A stretch of DNA of 64,000 nt. Origin: Fragilaria crotonensis. Taxonomy: Eukaryota; Bacillariophyta; Fragilariophyceae; Fragilariales; Fragilariaceae. The notes under the pieces were generated by a model. It was not told the origin of the DNA, did no database searches, and saw only the letters and a list, made by a program, of their open reading frames with translations. The translations under genes were made by a program, and so were the position numbers. The stretch is taken from contig JAKSYS010000200.1 of the NCBI GenBank assembly GCA_022925895.1, positions 1 through 64,000 on the forward strand, given 5' to 3'. Numbering within the stretch: position 1 is the first letter of the stretch; every line of letters starts with the position of its first letter. This document shows positions 10,897 through 20,184 of this stretch, one piece after another.

Positions 10897-12188
10897 TCAC
10901 TCGTTGCTGTCCTCATCCTCCGTCGTGTCCTTCTCGATCGACTGCTCCATCTTGGCGACGTAGGCCTTCGCAACCTTGAGTTTCTTTTCAATCGCCTTCT
11001 TCTTGTCTGATCCTGTCAACTCGCGCTTGCGTTTGTCACCGGCTGCGTCCGCAGCTAAGCCCTTGCATTCTTTTGGCTTGTGAGCTCGCCACTTCTCACA
11101 CTTCCCACCGGTGTCCTTTCCGCACCAGTACCACATGTGACCCTTGAAGTTGACTTCTTTCTTGTCGCCCGGCTTCGGTGCCTTCCACTTCTTCGGGTGA
11201 TTGCCTTCTTTCTTTTTTGAAGACTGCTTATCACCTCCCGACTTGGCCGCTTTCTTCTTCGAGCTCTCGGAAGACACCTTCTTGTTGAGCGACTTCATTG
11301 TGGAGTTGAATTTTGCCTCCAACGCCACTATCTTTTCTTCGGCCGTCGGCGCATTCCATGTGCCCTTCTCAACCATTGTATCGTATTTGTTCTTGGCGGC
11401 TATCATCAGGTCGTCAGGTGTGAGCTCTTCTCCTTCTTCGTGGTCGTCTTGCTTGCGCATGAGCCACGCTTGGAAGACTTTGTCACTCACAGCTCCATAT
11501 CCCTTAAACAGGTTGATGAGGAGATCTGACGTCTTCTGATTTCTTGCCGTAAGCGACTGGAGCAAAAGCTTCACATATTGGTTGAACTTGCCGATGTCGC
11601 TGTCAACCGTCAATATGTAGCTGTCCAGGTTGGATAACTTCGTACGAATCTGATTGGTGGTTGCGTTCGTGTCAAGGTGGCTCTCTCGGATGATGATCTT
11701 CAAGAGAGCCACGCCGCTGCACAGATCATTGTCGCCAATCCTGTACTGGTCTGACCACAGGGAGATTCTCTTCTTCGCAGCATTCGTCAAGGATGCCATG
11801 AGGCACTTGTAGAGCATGTATGTGTCCTGCGCCTCACGTCCTTGTTCGTTGATGTACTGCAACTCGGACTCGACGACTTTCTCCAATGAGATCGTGCCGT
11901 AGTTCTCGATGAGCCTCTCCTGTACCGGCTTGTTGTCGTCCGTCACCTCCAACATGATGTTTAGGATGCCATCGGACCACCCCATCTCATCCGCGCTATC
12001 CTGGACGTCTTTAAGGAACTGAAAGAGACCTTCGGCTTCACAGTCAAAGGGTTCCTTGCAGACTTCTCGGATGGCAGACTTATAGAGATCTTGGAGTGTT
12101 TGCTCTTCGTGAAGTCGAGCAATCCTTGGACAGCCAACGCTGGGGAGAACGCGAATACAACTTCCGCTTCGTCCGGTTCGTCAGCCAT
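10897..12188 (-). pseudogene. Element E gag region
   Basis: It begins with the ATG at 12188 (MADEPDEAEV), immediately next to the insertion point of element G. It contains a capsid-like helical region (about 11350-11980, including SLTARNQKTSDLLINLFKGY) and a basic Lys/Ser-rich linker. A WYWCGKDTGGKCEKWRAHKPKEC knuckle-like motif (listed in two parts: WYWCGKDTGGKC, then EKWRAHKPKEC) lies at about 11060-11140, and the end is acidic. Element J gag (about 28392-29659) shares these parts almost line for line. The motif probably binds the genomic RNA, by analogy with copia gag knuckles. Confidence 0.85.
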
Positions 12189-12193
12189 GGTAC

Positions 12194-12347
12194 TGAACGA
12201 ATTCTACTGTGTCTGCGTCGTATTGGGCTACGGCCAGACCAAGTGGGGTTTCTCCGGACTTAGTTTATAATTTTGCTCTATCCTAATCACTAACGCTATG
12301 CTGCCCCACAATGATGGATTTCCAGTAGTAACGGTAGGTTTTATTCA
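12194..12347 (+). repeat. Element G 5' LTR (154 bp)
   Basis: It starts TGAACGAATTCTACTG and ends TTTTATTCA. Two differences separate it from the 3' LTR at 25906-26059. The GTAC target copy is at 12190-12193. Confidence 0.93.
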
Positions 12348-12348
12348 G

Positions 12349-12360
12349 TTTATCAGACCC
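12349..12360 (+). promoter_or_regulatory. Element G primer-binding site, matching a tRNA anticodon arm
   Basis: TTTATCAGACCC follows the LTR after one G. Its complement, GGGTCTGATAAA, reads as stem GGGT, loop CTGATAA and the first stem base A of an anticodon arm with anticodon GAT. Elements K, L and C have the identical 12-mer, and M and H have one-base variants. Drosophila copia is known to be primed by a 39-nt 5' half of tRNA-iMet; a half-tRNA primer of another tRNA is the inference here. Confidence 0.6.
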
Positions 12361-12365
12361 AACAC

Positions 12366-12722
12366 TCACGTGTTGGCACGCAAAAGGACTGGCGTGAATG
12401 ATCTGGAGGGAACAGAACATTTGTCCTTGCAAACGAGCGCGTTGTAGCTCAATTGCGAGGGTGGGACGACAAAGTACAGTTGTCGGACCGGTGATCTCAA
12501 CTTCACACTACCCCATTCGCAGCGAAGGATCGCCTGCAAAGTGGTAGCGGGAGTAGCTCTCCCGACGTAATCGTGCAGGCCATAACCGTCGAGCTGACGA
12601 GCGGTTTTGTCGACGATTGGATCGGTCATGTCCATCATGACGACCGTTTCCAGGAGCGGAAGTGCCCAGTTCAGCATGGGAAGTGGCGTCTGCGACGGCA
12701 GATGATGCCGCGAAAGGGACAC
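12366..12722 (-). CDS. Antisense reading frame in the leader of element G (118 codons)
   Basis: I do not recognise this product. It is a 118-residue open frame on the strand opposite to the element, ending 6 bases from the primer site. Its middle reads GSVKLRSPVRQLYFVVPP at residues 71-88. The antisense frame in element C's leader (57053-57409) is also exactly 118 codons and reads GSVTVFEPRLQAWVIRPP at residues 72-89. Identical positions are GSV, P, Q, V and PP. Outside this block I see little similarity. A conserved domain is possible, and so is chance for a short motif. A promoter for it would lie within the leader toward gag, but I cannot identify one. Confidence 0.4.
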   Translation of the reverse strand: MSLSRHHLPSQTPLPMLNWALPLLETVVMMDMTDPIVDKTARQLDGYGLHDYVGRATPATTLQAILRCEWGSVKLRSPVRQLYFVVPPSQLSYNALVCKDKCSVPSRSFTPVLLRANT

Positions 12723-13288
12723 CGAGCGGCAAAGGATTAGCCGGACACCATGAGGCCAGGGAGGGAAGAAAGGACATGGTTGGGCGAAACGGCGATCACA
12801 GCTACGCTGCGGTCATCCGTTCCCTCGAAGATTCGAGAGGAATCGCCTGGGGTCATGATTTCGATCGTGGTCACGACCATGGTTCCAAATTGCAGCCTAA
12901 GTCTTAAAGGAACAAGATTGGAAAGCTCTTTAGAACCTTGGAGGAATTGGACTGGTGACTGCATAGCCCTAGCTAACCTGGAGGGGTTGCCGGGAGGTCA
13001 TGCAGCGCAGGCTAAGTGGCACGGACATTTAATGTCTAAGTAAAGTGCTGCGCCGGACGTTTTCTAAGTGATTTTTAACGTTACGGTTTTTACTTAAGGA
13101 ATCGAGTCCCGAGGGTGGTCGTTAGCGAGCGGTTAGGGCAATACGGAGTTTTTATCCTGTGCAGTCGGATGAGTCGAATGGCACATGTGGCAGCGTTACA
13201 CGCGCCAATCATGCATAACGCACACACGTTGACGCGATTGTGAAACGTATCTACGTGTGGAGCCGGTACAAACGCACGGCGATGCATG

Positions 13289-13507
13289 TGAATAATGTTG
13301 ACCAATAGCACTAAGAATCTGACTACACAGTAGTCGATTGATAGCTAGCTCGGCATGTAACATGATTGTCTATTTGATGTTAAGGAAATTGTGAGTACAC
13401 CATACAGTTTACCACCTTGTCCGATACGCACTGCAACGGAACCGTAGTACCGTACACCAGTAAGGTACTACAGGACAATACTAGGTGCTTACGGTCCCCA
13501 GAAATCA
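13289..13507 (-). repeat. Element M 3' LTR (219 bp)
   Basis: On the minus strand it begins TGATTTCTGGGG after the tract CGTGTGGGGAC and ends CATTATTCA. It is identical to 19784-20002. Confidence 0.94.
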
Positions 13508-13656
13508 GTCCCCACACGTTCAATCTATTCATCATGTGACATAGAGCAAACGTGTCATATCGAAGAAACAACCAAATACAGAGGCCGTCGGTTATCCGAT
13601 ATATTCCAATGTAACAAGAGGGGCACACAGTCAACTCCATTTTGGTGTGACCATGC

Positions 13657-16600
13657 TTACCAGAGAACATAACCAATCAACTCCTTGAGCCGAGGCCCTG
13701 GCATCAACTTTGTAAGAAGGTCGGCAATGTTCGTCTCACCATTTTCCCATGCCACTCTGATAATACCCGCCGCTTGGGCTTCACGAGCGCGATGGTAAGC
13801 AATAGCATTGTGACGTTTCTTCAAAACCGATTCAGGTGCAGTCGTATTCTTGACAACTGATTGATTGTCACAAAATACTGACGTAGGCCCATTGAGCGGT
13901 ATTCCCAACATACGAAGTTTATATCGAACCCCTTCAATAATGTCAATCGCCGTCTTCATGGCACAAAACTCCGACCCGAAGGTGGACGTCTCAACTGTAT
14001 TCTGACGTTTGGAGTACCACATAATGGGCGCCTTGTTCACGAAGACAAACACGCCAGTGTGTGATCGGCGCGTCGCTTTACACCCAGCATGATCAGCATC
14101 CACAAAAGCAGACGTGACCACACCATTTCCTCGTGCTTCTGGCGTATTGTGTGGAATTGCTTCCTCCGCATCAGGGTAGAATTCCGCCCAATCGCATATC
14201 TTGAACGATGATCCATCAAAAACTGGTTCGGTGTCATCAAAAACCATCCGTGATCGTTTATGGTGCTTCAGATACGCAAAAAGGTGGAACACCTGTTGCA
14301 AGTGTCCCTCGCGCGGTGAAACGACATAACGTGAGAGCATCGAAACAGCAACCAATATATCGACTCGTCCAAGCTCACAAATCCACCTGAGCACTCCAAT
14401 GAGGCTTTGGTAATATTGTCCGCGTTTGGGGTCTAATTCTCTCGACTGGTCTAACTCCGGTCGATAACCTTGTGATAGCGGTGTCGTCACTCGGGTAGGG
14501 AGTGCCTGATCGACAAGGTCGAGTTCGGCTTCCACATCCGAGACAGCTTGCTTGACGTAGGCTTCTGATGACATTGCCCAACGAGGCTTCTCAGGGTCTT
14601 CGGCCCCTTCGATGTAAAATTTACTGACCTGTGATCCCAGATAAGTATCTGGTTCCTTCACACTGCCAGGTTTTAAAGTATAGCACGACGCAAGGTAATC
14701 CATGGATACTTTCGGCTCATGATCGACAATTAAGATATCATCCGTATACACTAAGATATAGGACCAATACCTAAATCCATCCGGCTTTGTTCGGGGCTTC
14801 ATCCAAACATCTGGGTCGGCCTTACATGAGGTGTAACCATGATCGCGAAGCGTTGCTGCCATATGGTCGCGCCAGGCCTTGCCTGAACTTCGTAGACCGT
14901 ACAATGCTCTCGTGATCACCACAACCCGACCCTCTTTATCGGACCCAAACTCCTTCCCTGCGATAGTGTAAACCTTCTCGGCTGCATTAGCATTCAAGTA
15001 GGCTCCACTGATATCGGCACTTAGAATGTCAAGATCATTTAAGGCCGCAATCAGGAACGCAATCCGAATGCTATCCCGAGAAACAACACTCGCAAACGTT
15101 ATGTCCTTTGGAGGCTCGGTTTGGTGACCACCAGCTACATAACGTGCCTTTCTTTCCAGGGTCATTTTTACATCAAAGATCATGTGGCAATCGATCTTCT
15201 GATAACCAATGGGTGCCTTGTTATCTTCTGGAAAGGTGAAAGCACATCCAATATTCCGCATCTCCTTTTCGATCGCTCGCTGCCAAAAGTCAGTACCAGA
15301 CTCACGATCGAATTGGAGTGCTTCGCTGACGGATTTAGGTAAACGGATTCCGTACTTGTGAGTCCTTGCCCAGTAGCGCGACTTCACTTTCCGAATTATC
15401 CTGTCTCTTTTCCGAAGCGTATGCCTGGCCCACCAAGCAAAGGCCGGTTCTTCGAGGATCTTATTAGCGAGGGCGTATTCTGCAACCTCCACTGGATTGG
15501 ATTCTTTGATGTCCTTTAAAGGCACCCAAGAAGATGTACCATCCTTCCAACTTATAAGGAGCTTCCATCCTTTAGTTGTCCGGCGAGGGCGTAGGATACC
15601 ATTTCGTCCGACCTCCATGCCGTCATCCTTCGTCACAGCAGAACCGTCCTTCTTGTGGTCCGTTATCTCGCTCAATATAGAGTAAGAGTTCCCCTCTTCA
15701 TCAACTTGTGAATAGAGGTTCTCGGCAATCATATTAGCAGTGAATACATCCGTCGCTCCATCTGGAAACTCCACTTCATACTCACGAGTGTCCAGTATAG
15801 GATTTATGTTTCGCCTACCTATCGGATTGCCGTCGGCATCTCGTTTCCTCCCAATCACTTTAGCTTTGGTTACTGTCCCCATGTTTGGAAGCAGCACCTC
15901 GGCTGTAAGGTATTCGTCATACGCTTCTGGTGTGTAGTTGTCAGCCTCAGGCGCGGAAGCTTCGGGCTCGGCTGGATCGAAGTCCATGTCATGGTCAGGT
16001 AAGAAGATGTCATCCGGGACTTCAGGGTAGAGCCCGGTGAGTTCAGGCTCTAGCTCCTCATCTTTGAGCGAGTCCCCAATCCGCGACTTGACCTCCTCGT
16101 CCAACTCGACAATCCGTGACTGCACAACGGGGTTCGCAATGTCATCTTCAGTCAGGGCCGAAACTGTCGACCTAGCCAACACTTTGCAAGATGCTGGCAA
16201 TATCCAGAATGTCATTGGACTACCGACGTCGTGCGCTACGCCGATCCATCTTCCGAGCTTCTTGGCATCACCAGGGAACTGTACTGCAGGATCATGGTAC
16301 CAGACAAGCTGAAACCAATCAAACTGCGCGTATTCACTGATGTCGGGGGTATTTCCTTCAACAATCTCACTGGGCACTCTTCCTTGAAGCGTTGGCATGT
16401 CATGAGCTGTGAGTCGCCTTATAGAGGCAACCCATTCGCCACAGAAATCCCACAGTCTTTTCGGTGATCGCGCCCGTAAGCTCGCTTTCTTGATTCCCGA
16501 CTTGATGTCACGAATTGCTGCTTCGGCTCTATTCTGCCAACCACTATATGGTTCGGTCACACGTTGCTTGATCCGGTATTCAGAGGCAACAGCAGCAAAC

Positions 16601-17775
16601 CGTCCCTTTGTTTCTGCCTTCGCACCATCTGAAACCAGTTCCCTCGGTACACCGACGCTCCGAATAACTTCATTGAGTGCCTCTGCTGCTTCGGCTTCTT
16701 TCTTCATAGGGAAGAAGAGGTCGTAGCCAGCACCGTTTGTGAAGATCTGAGCGCACTTGTTACCTCGCAGAGATTTGGTTGTCGCAAACATGGTGTCGGT
16801 ATAAAAGCGTGTGTTAAGCGTTGGGAAACGCAGATGCGATTGACGAGTCCTGTACCGACGTTCCACTGGGTGGATGACCCGTCTTATTCCATTCTGGGTA
16901 GTTGCCGTCAATGTACGATGGGCCGTGTCAAGACCAATCCCCCACCTTCGTGATAAAGTTTCCTTTGTCAAGGTAGGTCCTCGGTCTTTACTCGATAAAC
17001 CAGCGATACGACGTGCTTCCTCAGAGAAAGGGCAAATAGGGTCTACAGGTTGCTCGTCTAATCCGTCCCCATTCGCAGTCGATTCGATGTTCACAGCAGC
17101 CACTAGTCGAGTGCCGAGGAGAGCGTCTTCGGCCAACTCAATGGGATCATGTGATCGCTCCAGTCGTGCGGCCACTGCGATACAACGTTCATGCAAACGT
17201 GGGGTCTTTCTCGGGAGGTATTCCTCCGCCTCGCTCGTACAGCAGTTGCTGGTGCATGAGCGGGGTCTTGTCACTCGTATCGCAGTCACAGAACGCGCTG
17301 CGCGCGCAGCGGCTTCCGACGCTGCGAACTTATGCGAGTAGGGCTCCCATGGTGCGTCTTCTGTGAGCGTGACCGATTGTATGAGGCCCGCTTGGTATCG
17401 TTCCACCTCTTCTGCCGTGGGACGCCGTGTTGTCAAATGCGAGATGACTCCATTCAACTCCAACGGTAGATCAAGGGCCCCAGGGATAGAAATGGAATGT
17501 GTAGACGACGCATCAAACTGTATTGGCGCATCATTTACTATGTTACCAGCGGCCCGCAATTGGTTCGGACACAGAAGAGACTCAGTGAGTTTGTCACCAA
17601 AGTACAAAGCTTCATGGATTACTAGCATCCATGCTTCTCCGTTTGTCGGATTCTCCCAGACAGTCATAACAGACGCAATCGGGACTTCCTGGATGGCAGG
17701 TAAATCATCTGAGAAAGGAAATACATTTACCTTTCTCCTGTTAGTGCCAACACTGTGGTGTTGGAGCCGGCACAA
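13657..17775 (-). CDS. Element M pol, long open frame (IN, chromodomain-like, RT, RNase H)
   Basis: An uninterrupted frame of 1372 codons; the protease core DSHADTSCAGSN lies just upstream at about 17790-17815. Rough residue order: integrase about 290-500 (RYRTRQSHLRFPTLN, FYTDTMFATT, VSDGAKAE, WQNRAEAAIRDIK); a linker with DNYTPEAYDEYLTAEVLLP at about 640; a chromodomain-like module at about 710-810 (ILSEITDHKKDG, KGWKLLISWKDGTSSW, VPLKDIKESNPVEVAEYAL); reverse transcriptase at about 880-1130 (KIDCHMIFDVKMTLERKA, ALYGLRSSGKAWRDH, VYTDDILIVD); RNase H at about 1230-1372 (FVDADHAGCKATRRSHTG, VFCDNQSVVKN, ETNIADLLTKLMPGPRL). The enzyme set copies element RNA into DNA and inserts it. It looks whole over this part. 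Confidence 0.95.
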   Translation of the reverse strand: MCRLQHHSVGTNRRKVNVFPFSDDLPAIQEVPIASVMTVWENPTNGEAWMLVIHEALYFGDKLTESLLCPNQLRAAGNIVNDAPIQFDASSTHSISIPGALDLPLELNGVISHLTTRRPTAEEVERYQAGLIQSVTLTEDAPWEPYSHKFAASEAAARAARSVTAIRVTRPRSCTSNCCTSEAEEYLPRKTPRLHERCIAVAARLERSHDPIELAEDALLGTRLVAAVNIESTANGDGLDEQPVDPICPFSEEARRIAGLSSKDRGPTLTKETLSRRWGIGLDTAHRTLTATTQNGIRRVIHPVERRYRTRQSHLRFPTLNTRFYTDTMFATTKSLRGNKCAQIFTNGAGYDLFFPMKKEAEAAEALNEVIRSVGVPRELVSDGAKAETKGRFAAVASEYRIKQRVTEPYSGWQNRAEAAIRDIKSGIKKASLRARSPKRLWDFCGEWVASIRRLTAHDMPTLQGRVPSEIVEGNTPDISEYAQFDWFQLVWYHDPAVQFPGDAKKLGRWIGVAHDVGSPMTFWILPASCKVLARSTVSALTEDDIANPVVQSRIVELDEEVKSRIGDSLKDEELEPELTGLYPEVPDDIFLPDHDMDFDPAEPEASAPEADNYTPEAYDEYLTAEVLLPNMGTVTKAKVIGRKRDADGNPIGRRNINPILDTREYEVEFPDGATDVFTANMIAENLYSQVDEEGNSYSILSEITDHKKDGSAVTKDDGMEVGRNGILRPRRTTKGWKLLISWKDGTSSWVPLKDIKESNPVEVAEYALANKILEEPAFAWWARHTLRKRDRIIRKVKSRYWARTHKYGIRLPKSVSEALQFDRESGTDFWQRAIEKEMRNIGCAFTFPEDNKAPIGYQKIDCHMIFDVKMTLERKARYVAGGHQTEPPKDITFASVVSRDSIRIAFLIAALNDLDILSADISGAYLNANAAEKVYTIAGKEFGSDKEGRVVVITRALYGLRSSGKAWRDHMAATLRDHGYTSCKADPDVWMKPRTKPDGFRYWSYILVYTDDILIVDHEPKVSMDYLASCYTLKPGSVKEPDTYLGSQVSKFYIEGAEDPEKPRWAMSSEAYVKQAVSDVEAELDLVDQALPTRVTTPLSQGYRPELDQSRELDPKRGQYYQSLIGVLRWICELGRVDILVAVSMLSRYVVSPREGHLQQVFHLFAYLKHHKRSRMVFDDTEPVFDGSSFKICDWAEFYPDAEEAIPHNTPEARGNGVVTSAFVDADHAGCKATRRSHTGVFVFVNKAPIMWYSKRQNTVETSTFGSEFCAMKTAIDIIEGVRYKLRMLGIPLNGPTSVFCDNQSVVKNTTAPESVLKKRHNAIAYHRAREAQAAGIIRVAWENGETNIADLLTKLMPGPRLKELIGYVLW

Positions 17776-17952
17776 GATGTGTCAGCGTGAGAATCCAGTG
17801 AAGTACGCTCGAAGTTGGCGACTTGCTCGATGTCGTCGAACTTTGCTGATGAAGCGGGAATGCATTCGTCGCACAGTCCTGGACTCTGATTGCAAGGTAC
17901 TATGTGGCCCGGTCTCTGAAGCGCATTCGCTTGTAGAGCCGGAGCACACTAG

Positions 17953-19337
17953 TCAGGCTTTCGCCTTCTTGCTCTTACTACCGTTCGAGCCGAATTGGGA
18001 GCCAGCATTTGAGCTAGTGCTCGTCTTCGAGTTCTCGGTAGTATCTTCAGTTTCATCTTCATCTCCCGAGCCGTTCTCACGTTCTGACTTCAGCTTTGCC
18101 AGCTTTCTCTTGTTCTTGCGATCTTTTCTCTTGTCCTTCTTCTTCTTCCTTGCTTCGTCCCTGTATTTCTGCACACGTCGCTTATCTTCCGAAGACAAAG
18201 ATTTGTATTGTTCATCGCTATACGCTCCACCTTTAATTTTATCTACCAGTGCACTCTTCCCAACTCCGTCTGTGACAACCGATGAGATATGTCTCTCGGC
18301 TTTTGATTGAGCTGCCAGGTTTTGCACAACTGTGCTGAGGTACTGTTGACATTCCTCGAAGTCCCCATTTTGATCGGGTCACCAAGGACAATTGCTTTTC
18401 CAGTGTTTAGAGAGGATCTCGGATACCCTTAAGGAAATCCGTGACCTTCTTGGATTCAGAGACTGGTTCCTCGAGGTCCATCAGTTCTGTTGTGCAGCCT
18501 GGTGCAAAGTCACATAACTTGCGAAGGTGAACCCTTTCTCGGTCCCAGATAGACAGAGCTAGCCAAAGAGGCGTAAGCTGCTTGCTTTCGAGTTAATTTG
18601 GCTGATGTCCCTCCGCTTGAGTCTTCAACGCAAGAACCGCCGCTCTTCCATCCTTGGCTTTGTCAAAACGCTTGATAAAACTCCACCCTGGACCATCGAC
18701 GACCAAAGGCTTAAATTCATCGTACAACGTCCTGTTGTCGAGATCAAAATGAGCTCCACTAAGGGCAGTTGTCGCGATCAACTTTTCTTGAACCGATGCA
18801 TACTCGGAAGTGCGGATTTCATCTGTTACCTCGGTGTGCTCTCGAACTAGGTAAGAGAGTGGAGTTAGTGCCGCTCCCTTTACTCGGCCGAGGTATGTCG
18901 TGAATAGTTCCCAGAACTTCGTCCATTTGACAAGATCTGTTAACTTCTCAGGCTTCTGGATCTCGGTATCCTCCGTTGCCCGCTTATAATCCTTGTCGGC
19001 TTGCATACGCGCGAGTGTTTCCGTCATCACAGCCTCTGTGAAGGACTGGACAGATGGATTCTCTACTCCGATGCAGCGCTGGGCTAGTACCCAATAGCGC
19101 ATGGCCTTCAACTTCGTAAGCGAGACGAAAGGGGATCCTGACTTGAGCCGCAGGAGCTGCATCTGGGACCTTCCACGCCTCAAGGTGCTTGGGCAACTTG
19201 TCGAGGTCTTCGTTTTGGACCGTCGCGAGATCGAGGACAGTGAGAAATCCGTTCTCAGCGATGGCAGTCCTGGTGGCAACGTTGATGCCAATGCGGCCAA
19301 GAGCCGTTCGGAATGCAGCTTGAGGGTTGTTTGCCAT
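17953..19337 (-). pseudogene. Element M gag region
   Basis: The ATG at 19337 (MANNPQAAFRTALGRIGINV) is chosen because K gag starts the same way (MAANAPATAFRNALTRIGIN). Downstream blocks are DKLPKHLEAWKVP, KLKAMRYWVLAQRCIGVE, a capsid-like segment with WTKFWELFTTYLGRVKGAAL and DGPGWSFIKRFDKAKDGRAAV, and a Lys/Arg-rich basic tail (ARKKKKDKRKDRKNKRKLAK) ending in SQFGSNGSKSKKAKA. The basic tail probably binds RNA. It is broken. Confidence 0.86.
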
Positions 19338-19783
19338 GGTGAGATAACGGTGGTAGCTATAGGTAACGTGATAGGAATCAGGGGAAGTGAGTAATTCGAA
19401 CATAGAGTGATCTTGAAAACACAAGCCCCGATGACCGATACACAGGAGTTAGGGGTTAGGGGTTAGGACTCATTCGCACGGTGTCCTTCCCGCTTTTCGC
19501 AGGTATTCGAATCACGAACTGCACCGAAACCTTGCATGCTATCGAGCATGCTATGATGTGCAACGACACATCAACTTTCTCCCCTACCATCGGAGCTTTC
19601 CTTTATCGTCGTGGTCCCCTCCTCCGTGGGATCCTCCAACGCATACTCCGAATCTGCGCGTGGCAGGTCGCACAAATAATCCGAAGGTATGCCCCTTAAC
19701 ACTCGTCAATGTCAGCACTCTTCAGCTCGGGAACGACATCATCAAACACAATCGTACACAATGCATAACTGGGTCTGATGAAC
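19338..19783 (-). other. Element M leader and primer site
   Basis: The 12 bases next to the LTR (19771-19782, minus strand) are a variant of the TTTATCAGACCC primer site. The rest holds no recognised sense gene. The plus strand around 19590-19640 is similar to the plus strand of K's leader near 50170-50210 (both contain a TCGT..GTCC..TCCGTGG pattern), which fits their kinship. Confidence 0.6.
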
Positions 19784-20002
19784 TGAATAATGTTGACCAA
19801 TAGCACTAAGAATCTGACTACACAGTAGTCGATTGATAGCTAGCTCGGCATGTAACATGATTGTCTATTTGATGTTAAGGAAATTGTGAGTACACCATAC
19901 AGTTTACCACCTTGTCCGATACGCACTGCAACGGAACCGTAGTACCGTACACCAGTAAGGTACTACAGGACAATACTAGGTGCTTACGGTCCCCAGAAAT
20001 CA
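19784..20002 (-). repeat. Element M 5' LTR (219 bp)
   Basis: Identical by eye to 13289-13507; followed on the right by the CATG target copy and the remainder of G's leader. Confidence 0.94.
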
Positions 20003-20184
20003 CATGAAATGCACCGAGAAACTCCATGAATGTCCTGACATACTATGACCTACGTAAATGCTACGTATAAAACTTGCGGATGATCCCAAACAATTGGCGA
20101 CGAGTTTGTTTGTGGAAATATCACAATATCTCCAATATAACAACTCAAGAAGGCACTTTTCCCAACATTCCAACATCTTCGACC
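20003..20184 (+). other. Element G leader, second part
   Basis: Resumes after the CATG duplicate and runs to the G gag start at 20185. No gene. Confidence 0.7.

Larger units (their letters stand above)
12348..13288 (+). other. Element G leader, first part
   Basis: This is the stretch between primer site and gag; M is inserted at its right end and 20003-20184 continues it. No sense-strand gene is recognised. The antisense strand holds a 118-codon frame at 12366-12722 (separate entry). Confidence 0.7.
13289..20002 (-). mobile_element. Element M: young Ty1/copia element inserted in the leader of G
   Basis: Its LTRs at 13289-13507 (3') and 19784-20002 (5') are 219 bp each and, by eye, identical. 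The 4-bp CATG flanks both ends (13285-13288 and 20003-20006). Reading leftward it has a primer site, leader, gag and a pol whose main frame runs open for 1372 codons. K (37182-50572) is its close relative. It is nearly whole, with about three interruptions, all outside the main pol frame. Identical LTRs make it one of the two most recent insertions of the window. Confidence 0.95.

Noticed and set aside
17363-18310. A 315-codon open frame on the plus strand over M gag/pol
   Set aside because: It is the shadow of the minus-strand gag and pol of M: its composition follows the Lys/Arg-rich gag tail read backward, and it has no motif of its own.
19481-19699. Antisense frame in M's leader as another member of the C/G antisense family
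   Set aside because: A stretch with VVVP looks loosely like the motif, but the frame, length and flanking residues do not fit, so I do not count it.
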